NCBI GenBank assembly: GCA_050084515.1
Contig: CM114272.1
Span: 22,134,001 to 22,198,000, forward strand
Origin: Blasia pusilla
Lineage: Eukaryota > Marchantiophyta > Marchantiopsida > Blasiales
Direction of reading: 5' to 3'
DNA length: 64,000 bases
Below, piece after piece: positions 58,991-64,000 of the stretch. Position 1 is the first letter of the stretch. Each line of letters starts with the position of its first letter. A program made the position numbers and the translations under genes. The notes under the pieces were generated by a model, which did not search any database, was not told the DNA's origin, and was given only the letters and a program-made list of their open reading frames with translations.

Positions 58991-59314
58991 AAGTTGCTCA
59001 GCTTAGGAGTAGCTGAGCAGCGTTGTTTGAGGATGCGACAGATCACAGTTGTTGCGTCGGTGAGTCCCATGCGTACCGAGACGGTTGAGACAGTGGCTGG
59101 GGGCGAGACTTGAGGAGATCGACACACCAAGGTTGATTGGGTGAGACACCCTTGGACTTCTTGGGATGTTTTGCATGTACGCCAGGAGATGGTAGCCACA
59201 ACATCGAGCATGGTTCCGGGTACTACAGGTGGAGATGAAAGTTCTGTTGTCTGAGACGGGGTTGCACCATAACAACCACCTACACCCACGTTGGAGAGTC
59301 TTACCGTAGTCACG

Positions 59315-60300
59315 ATGGAGACTTGGGAGCCAGATATGGGCCCTAAGTTGACAAGAGGAGAGCGGCGCCGGATACACCAGTTCCTTATGAGTTATAGGAG
59401 CTGTTTTGCATTTAGCATGCATGATTTGGATACGCTGAACGGTCCAAGGATTCGCATTGACTTGGCGAGCGACACGTCAATCTTCTTATGATCCTATAGG
59501 TACAATGACATGGAGAGGGCTTTGATTCAGAGTAGGAGCCAGGACTTGGTCGGAGCAGGACTAGTGGTGATGTCGCATGAGGAGTAAGCATCTGCCACTG
59601 TCATGCCCGCCAAGAAGGATGTGCATGGCAATTGGATGGATAGGCTGATGTGTGGAGATTACCGAACTATCAATCGACAGACGAAGTCCGACAGGTATGC
59701 CATGCCCATCCCTCAAGAGATCTTTGATGCGATTGGGCATGCAAAGGTCTTCAATTCATTGGATTTGCAAGTGGAATATCATTAGTTGCCTATCAAATTG
59801 GTGGACAGGCAGAAGACGGAATTTTGGTGCATCAATCCTCACGGGAAGTATTGTTTGTACCAGTGGCGGTTCTTACCATTCGGGTTAAAGAACGCCCCAA
59901 ATGAGTTTCAAAGGGTCATGGATAGGATCTTGTCATGTCTGGATTTTGCTAGGTGTTATATTGATGACATCATAGTCTTTAGCACCACGCTTGAGGAGCA
60001 TGAGCAACATCTAGAGGAGGTGTTTCGGCGATTGTAGTTACATGGGATGAAGCTACATCCACGCAAGTGCAAGTTCTTCTACAACCAGATTGAGTACTTG
60101 GGTCATACGATATACCCAAGGGGCCTTGGTGTGCAGCAAACGAAGGTAGAGGCTATTTCACGCATTCCACGCCCTACAAATAAGAGTCGAGTTTGTGCAT
60201 TCATGGGATTGGTGAACTTCTATCGACGGTACGTCAAGGGTTTTAGTTCGATTGCGAAGCCGCTAACCTTGCTAACCAAGGTGGATCACGAGTGGCACAG
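59315..60300 (+). pseudogene. Gypsy copy B reverse transcriptase
   Basis: Blocks are METWEPDMGPKLTRGERRRI, MPAKKDVHGNWMDRLMCGDY, then SLDLQVEYH with a stop, QWRFLPFGLKNAPNEFQ, and FARCYIDDIIVFSTT, which contains the YIDD catalytic pair (near 59956). HPRKCKFFYNQIEYLGHTIY and VNFYRRYVKGFSSIAKPL follow. Stops are at 59783-59785 (TAG), about 60036 (TAG where copy A has CAG) and about 60311 (TAG). Confidence 0.9.
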
Positions 60301-60439
60301 GGAGGATATGTAGGAGAGAGCATTTCAATTGCTCAAGGATAGATTGACGTCCGCGCCCATATTGAGGAGACCGATCAGGGGGCATCCTTTCCAGTTGCAT
60401 ACCGATTGGAGCATGTTGGGGCTTCAAGCCGTGCTCACC

Positions 60440-61690
60440 TAGCATGACAATCATGGTAGAGAGTTTGTGGTGGCTTACGCTAGTCACTCGAACAATGTTG
60501 CAGAGGCGAAGTATAGCTCGTATGAGGGTGAGTGCTTGGATGCGGTGTGGGCTGTCGCACATTTCAGGTGTTATTTATTCGGCAACCCCTTTACCATCAT
60601 TACCGATCATCAGCCACTTAAGTGGTTGATGGAGTTCGAAAAGCTTACAGGAAAGCTTGCGAGATGGGCTCTTTTGTTCCAGGAGTGTGACTTCCAGGTG
60701 GTGCATAGACCTGGGGCGCTCAACTAGGATGCAGATGGTTTGAGCCGTAACCCATGCCCGAGTCAACGAGATGTGACTGGAGCTCGTTGGCATGGTAGGA
60801 GTGATAAGGAGATGGTGCCAAGATGGCACGCGTCAGCCTATTTGGGCTTGTTGGCTATGGGAAGCCAGATTGCTGAGACTTCGATGGTGAGGTCTGATGG
60901 AGAGTCCTTAGATCCAGAGGCCGGTGAGGAGACAAAAGGTGGCCGAGACATTCACAACGATGCAGTGGTCTTGGAGTACTTGCGTACTGGCAGCGTTGCA
61001 AGCACAGTGGGTGCTAGAGAGCGGGATTGTTTCCTACAGCCAGCCAGAGGGTTTCAGTGGGAGGGGACACATGTTTTGAGAGTGTGGGAGGATGATAGAG
61101 TATGGGTAGGGCCTCATCCTTCCCAGAGAGCACGTTTGGTGCAGCATGCTTACAAGGAGTGGGGTCATTTTGGAGTGAAGCGGACATACAGCTTGCTCCA
61201 GATACAGTATTGGTGGCGAGGCATGCAGACTGACGTTCAGCAGTTTGTTGCGAGGTGCATGGTGTGTGATCGAGTCCAAGCATCTTTCAATGCTCTTACT
61301 CAATAGTTTTATCCACTTTTGATCATGGGTTTAGGTTATAGTTGGAGTTTGGATTTTGCAGGACCTTTGCCTTTGACGGAACGCCATAGTCGTTGTGTAT
61401 TGGTGATGGTCGAGCACTTCTCGAAGTGGATAGAGTTGGTTACATTGCCTGAAAAAGCGAGTGAAGGGGTAGCGTATGCCTTCCTAGATCGAGTGTTGAG
61501 TCATTACGGTGCACCAGCTGAGGTGTTGATAGACCAAGGTACAGAGTTTCGCGGGGAGTTTCAAGTCTTGTGTGATCAGGCGTCGATCGACCACTGCACC
61601 ACTTTACGAGATTATCCTGAGTCGGATGGACTAGCCGAGAGGGTTGTGCAAATGGTGAAGAGAGGATTGTGTAAGTATGGCTTGTAGAGA
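60440..61690 (+). pseudogene. Gypsy copy B RNase H and integrase
   Basis: RNase H reads YSSYEGECLDAVWAVAHFR and FTIITDHQPLKWLM. Integrase reads HFGVKRTYSLLQIQYWWRG and FVARCMVCDR (the intact second C-x2-C), WSLDFAGPLPLTERHSR, then IDQGTEFRGEFQ (the Thr before the second Asp is changed) and SDGLAERVVQ. Stops (at 60726, 61305 and 61685) split it into three open blocks. Confidence 0.9.
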
Positions 61691-61717
61691 GGTCACCTAG
61701 GAGATTGGGACCTCCAA

Positions 61718-62382
61718 TTGCCGTGGTTGGCGATGGGATACAGATTCAGCAGGCATGCATCCTTAGCGTCTTTCTCACCGTACTTGCTCCTTTATGGCCG
61801 AGAGCCAGATTTACCTACGGCCATTCATCGAGATGTTGGTGAGGTGTTGAACCTTGATGACCCTGATGTATGGATGCGACCATGTTTTCAGAGGGCTGAA
61901 TTGTTTCAGAGAGTGATGCCCATGGCGTTTGAGAAATTGGCGATTGCGCAACATCGGGATACATTGAGGTATGCGACTATTCGGGGAGGTGGTTATCGAC
62001 CTACTATCCAGACGTTTCATCAGGGAGACTATATCTACTTACAGCAGACGGCATCCACGACGTTGGATGTGACTGCAGGGCGGACCATCTTGAGAGTGCG
62101 TGAGGTTTTGCCTTCATGTGTTTTCTTATTGGAGGAACGCAATGGTATGGTTTGGAAGGACCATGTGCGTAATTGTGTACTGTGTCACCTTTCGAACATT
62201 GACGATACAATTGATCTGAGCTTAGGAGTAGTTCCTGCAGGCTTGCGATGTATGTTGTGTGGTTCTGCCTCCGGTGCAGCCACTATGCAGTCTTGGATGG
62301 ATGTTCAAGAGGATGACATATGGCATGTTTGACGCCACCTCTCACTAGGGTTCCTCAGGGACGATGGATGTGTCCGAGATGT
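61718..62382 (+). pseudogene. Gypsy copy B integrase C-terminus with PHD finger remnant
   Basis: The open frame to 62332 contains SPYLLLYGREPDLP, QGDYIYLQQ, VWKDHVRNCVLCHLS, then VPAGLRCMLCGSASGAAT. Beyond that the frame is shifted. The alternative frame supplies CLTPPLTRVPQGRWMCPRC, ending at 62382, the second half of a PHD finger. The CDDC pair seen in copy C is destroyed here (frame reads MQSWMDV). Confidence 0.75.
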
Positions 62383-62569
62383 ACATAGAGTAGGTAGTTT
62401 TAGATTCCGACTTGTGTCTGTGACATGGATGACAAGAAGGCGACTAACGATGAGGCCACATGAGCACCCGGCCCTTTTGCTCTTAGCGTCCGAGAGATGT
62501 ATGTCATGGTAGGTAGGGATAGATGGCTATCAAGAGTTAGAGGGACCTAACCACCAGCTAGGGGGGCGA

Positions 62570-63328
62570 TTGGAGATTTTTTGGCACTTCTTGTCTTGTT
62601 GTTTGGATGCCATGAGTTAGCATGGGATTGTGAGTGTTTGTGTGTATGTTTGTTGATAGCGATGTATGTTGTGTAGTGATGTGTATGCGCACGACAACTA
62701 TCACAAATTTTAGAATAGATCGGCGAGATCTAGTAGAGCGCCTTTGGAGATACTGGAGGACAGCCTCAAGAGATCGAGGATGACCTACTCAGGCCACATA
62801 TAACCTTCGTTTTGGCTCATTTGGAGCCATATAGAGAAACTTACTATTTTGGGTGAGTTTCCATGAGTGGTAGAGTTTACTTTCCACTTTGGGAAGGGGC
62901 CCTTGACCCCCTACAGTAGGTCAAGAGCCAAGAAGGTGACCTGCAAGCATAGGTTACCCAAGAGAGAGCTTGGGAGAGGTAAGGGGGTATACCTCCAAGA
63001 GAGAGAGAGAGAGCTTGAGAGTTCATTCTCTCTTTGTTGAACCTCTTGACACGAGGCGGCAGAGCTATGGTCCCTTGCCTTGTGAGTGTAACCCAAGCCT
63101 CTCATTAGGAGAGTGGGTTTGGTTTGACATTGAGAGAGACATGTGAGAGTGCACACATGCGAGAGCTATGGTGTTGTGAGAGAGATTTCACCTTATTTTA
63201 ATTGGGGATATTTTGGTACTTCTTGTCTTGTTGTTTGGATGCCATGAGTTAGCATGGGATCGTGCGTGTTTGTGTGTATGTTTGCTGACAGCGATGAATG
63301 TTGTGTAGCGATGTGTATGCGCACGACA
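62570..63328 (+). repeat. 3' terminal repeat block of Gypsy copy B (X-body-X)
   Basis: Unit X (62570-62696) begins TGGAGATTTTTTGG, ends TGTATGCGCACGACA, and follows the purine run agctaggggggcgat. A ~505-bp body matching 56404-56900 comes next, then X again (63202-63328). TG...CA ends of X, 127-bp length and a short body resemble a TRIM. Alternatively the block is the Gypsy LTR with duplicated ends. Confidence 0.75.
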
Positions 63329-63339
63329 GACGTGAACGG

Positions 63340-64000
63340 ACGACAAGGCGATCAATCCTCCACCACCTCCGCACGATATATCAATGTCAAGGCTTATGCA
63401 CATTGCAAGGCCGAAAATAAGTAGTAATTATAGAGAGAGAAGGACTATTGGAAGGGAGAAGGTGATGATTCTCAAGGGAGTGGTGAGCAAATGTTTTCAG
63501 GAAAGTATCAAAAGACACATGTAAAAAACCGAAAACTTCCACTGCAAATGTTGCATATCATTACTTAACTGCTTGATTCTTGCTGTTGCTTCGATCGCCG
63601 AACCTTTGATATATGCGGCTCGACATACCAAGTGAGAACGTGTTGGATCAGCAACCACCACATCCCCTAGTTTCCGGAATCCACCTCGAGACATAACAAG
63701 ATCAACTCTCCTACGAGAGATTGCTTGTGTGGTTGAAGGTAGGACATGGAGCTACTCTTGACCAACGGTATACCCTGCAGTACAAGCCATCAATGCTACG
63801 GCCTCTCTAATGACATCATGTGTGGCTTTTTGCTCTCCACCATGTACACATTGGAGACTATGGATACCCTTTGCATAAATGGGATCTCCGCATACACAAT
63901 TCGGCACACCTAACAGAGAAGGATGGGGAAGTCCAAGGCGTAACCGCAAAGCTGTCGAGAATATACTCCGAGGAAGACAAAATGGAAGAATAAGAGGATT
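63340..64000 (-). pseudogene. Retroelement endonuclease with Cys/His motif (partial, runs off the window)
   Basis: On the minus strand the reading from the window edge gives ALRLRLGLPHPSLLGVPN, CVCGDPIYAKGIHSLQC and a downstream His (C-x-C...H-x3-C type). Then come ATHDVIREAVALMA, a stop at about 63750, SRRRVDLVMSRGG and KLGDVVVADPTRSHLV. The paired D-x-V and D-V-x-V-x-D-P-T pattern is that of restriction-endonuclease-like domains at the C-terminus of R2-type non-LTR retrotransposons. A second, more decayed copy is at 54240-54720. One or more stops are present. The family assignment is from motif memory. Confidence 0.6.

Larger units (their letters stand above)
56404..63328 (+). mobile_element. 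Ty3/Gypsy copy B (internally deleted, lacks protease and DNMT)
   Basis: The order is a 5' terminal-repeat body (about 56404-56900), leader (to about 58380), gag first half (58380-58990), a deletion junction at 59001-59019, reverse transcriptase (59315-60300), RNase H (60440-60725), integrase (61100-61690), a C-terminal domain with PHD finger remnants (61718-62382), and a 3' X-body-X block (62570-63328). The two terminal bodies are similar but not identical, so the copy is old. The 5' side lacks unit X. It has the cleanest reverse transcriptase and integrase text of the three copies but still carries stops. Confidence 0.88.

Overview
The window is nuclear DNA of a streptophyte plant. Two intron-rich genes with clear land-plant orthologues are present: nucleoporin NUP107, and a plastid acyl-ACP (stearoyl-ACP) desaturase. 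Low gene density, GT-AG introns of about 100-1,800 bp, and decayed Ty3/Gypsy, hAT and non-LTR elements fit a medium or large plant genome. The lineage cannot be fixed from sequence alone. A non-seed plant or a close algal relative is a guess, prompted by the unusual Gypsy family.

Layout. 1-4.5 kb: dispersed repeats, including a 2.5-kb inverted repeat with two 1-kb arms. 4.9-18.5 kb: NUP107 on the + strand, in which 25 exons join in frame to 1,098 codons. 18.5-24.1 kb: intergenic, no gene recognised. 24.1-28.0 kb: the desaturase (+), with a leader or alternative first exon, a 1.2-kb intron and two catalytic exons. 28-30 kb: GC-rich, no gene recognised. 30-64 kb: a nest of degenerate mobile elements.

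The repeat nest holds three copies of one Ty3/Gypsy family. Copy A (about 34.2-43.8 kb) is the longest. Copy C (about 46.2-52.6 kb) is interrupted by other insertions. Copy B (about 56.4-63.3 kb) is shortened internally. Copy A reads gag - zinc knuckles - protease - C5 cytosine DNA methyltransferase - reverse transcriptase - RNase H - integrase - PHD finger. The methyltransferase, resembling DNMT3 in its C-terminal motifs, and the C-terminal PHD finger are the most notable content. All copies carry stops and frameshifts. Many stops are TAG where a sister copy has CAG. Copy B has lost 3.3 kb, including the methyltransferase, exactly between two 18-nt direct repeats.

Other elements in the nest are a copia-type solo LTR inside copy A with a 5-bp target duplication (copy B supplies the empty site), a hAT transposase pseudogene, a SWIM zinc-finger fragment inside copy C, several copies of a 1.3-1.7 kb LTR-like repeat, minus-strand remnants of a non-LTR retroelement endonuclease, and several long snap-back palindromes at repeat boundaries. 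The two host genes act separately (nuclear pore scaffold; plastid fatty-acid desaturation). Nothing suggests they are functionally linked.
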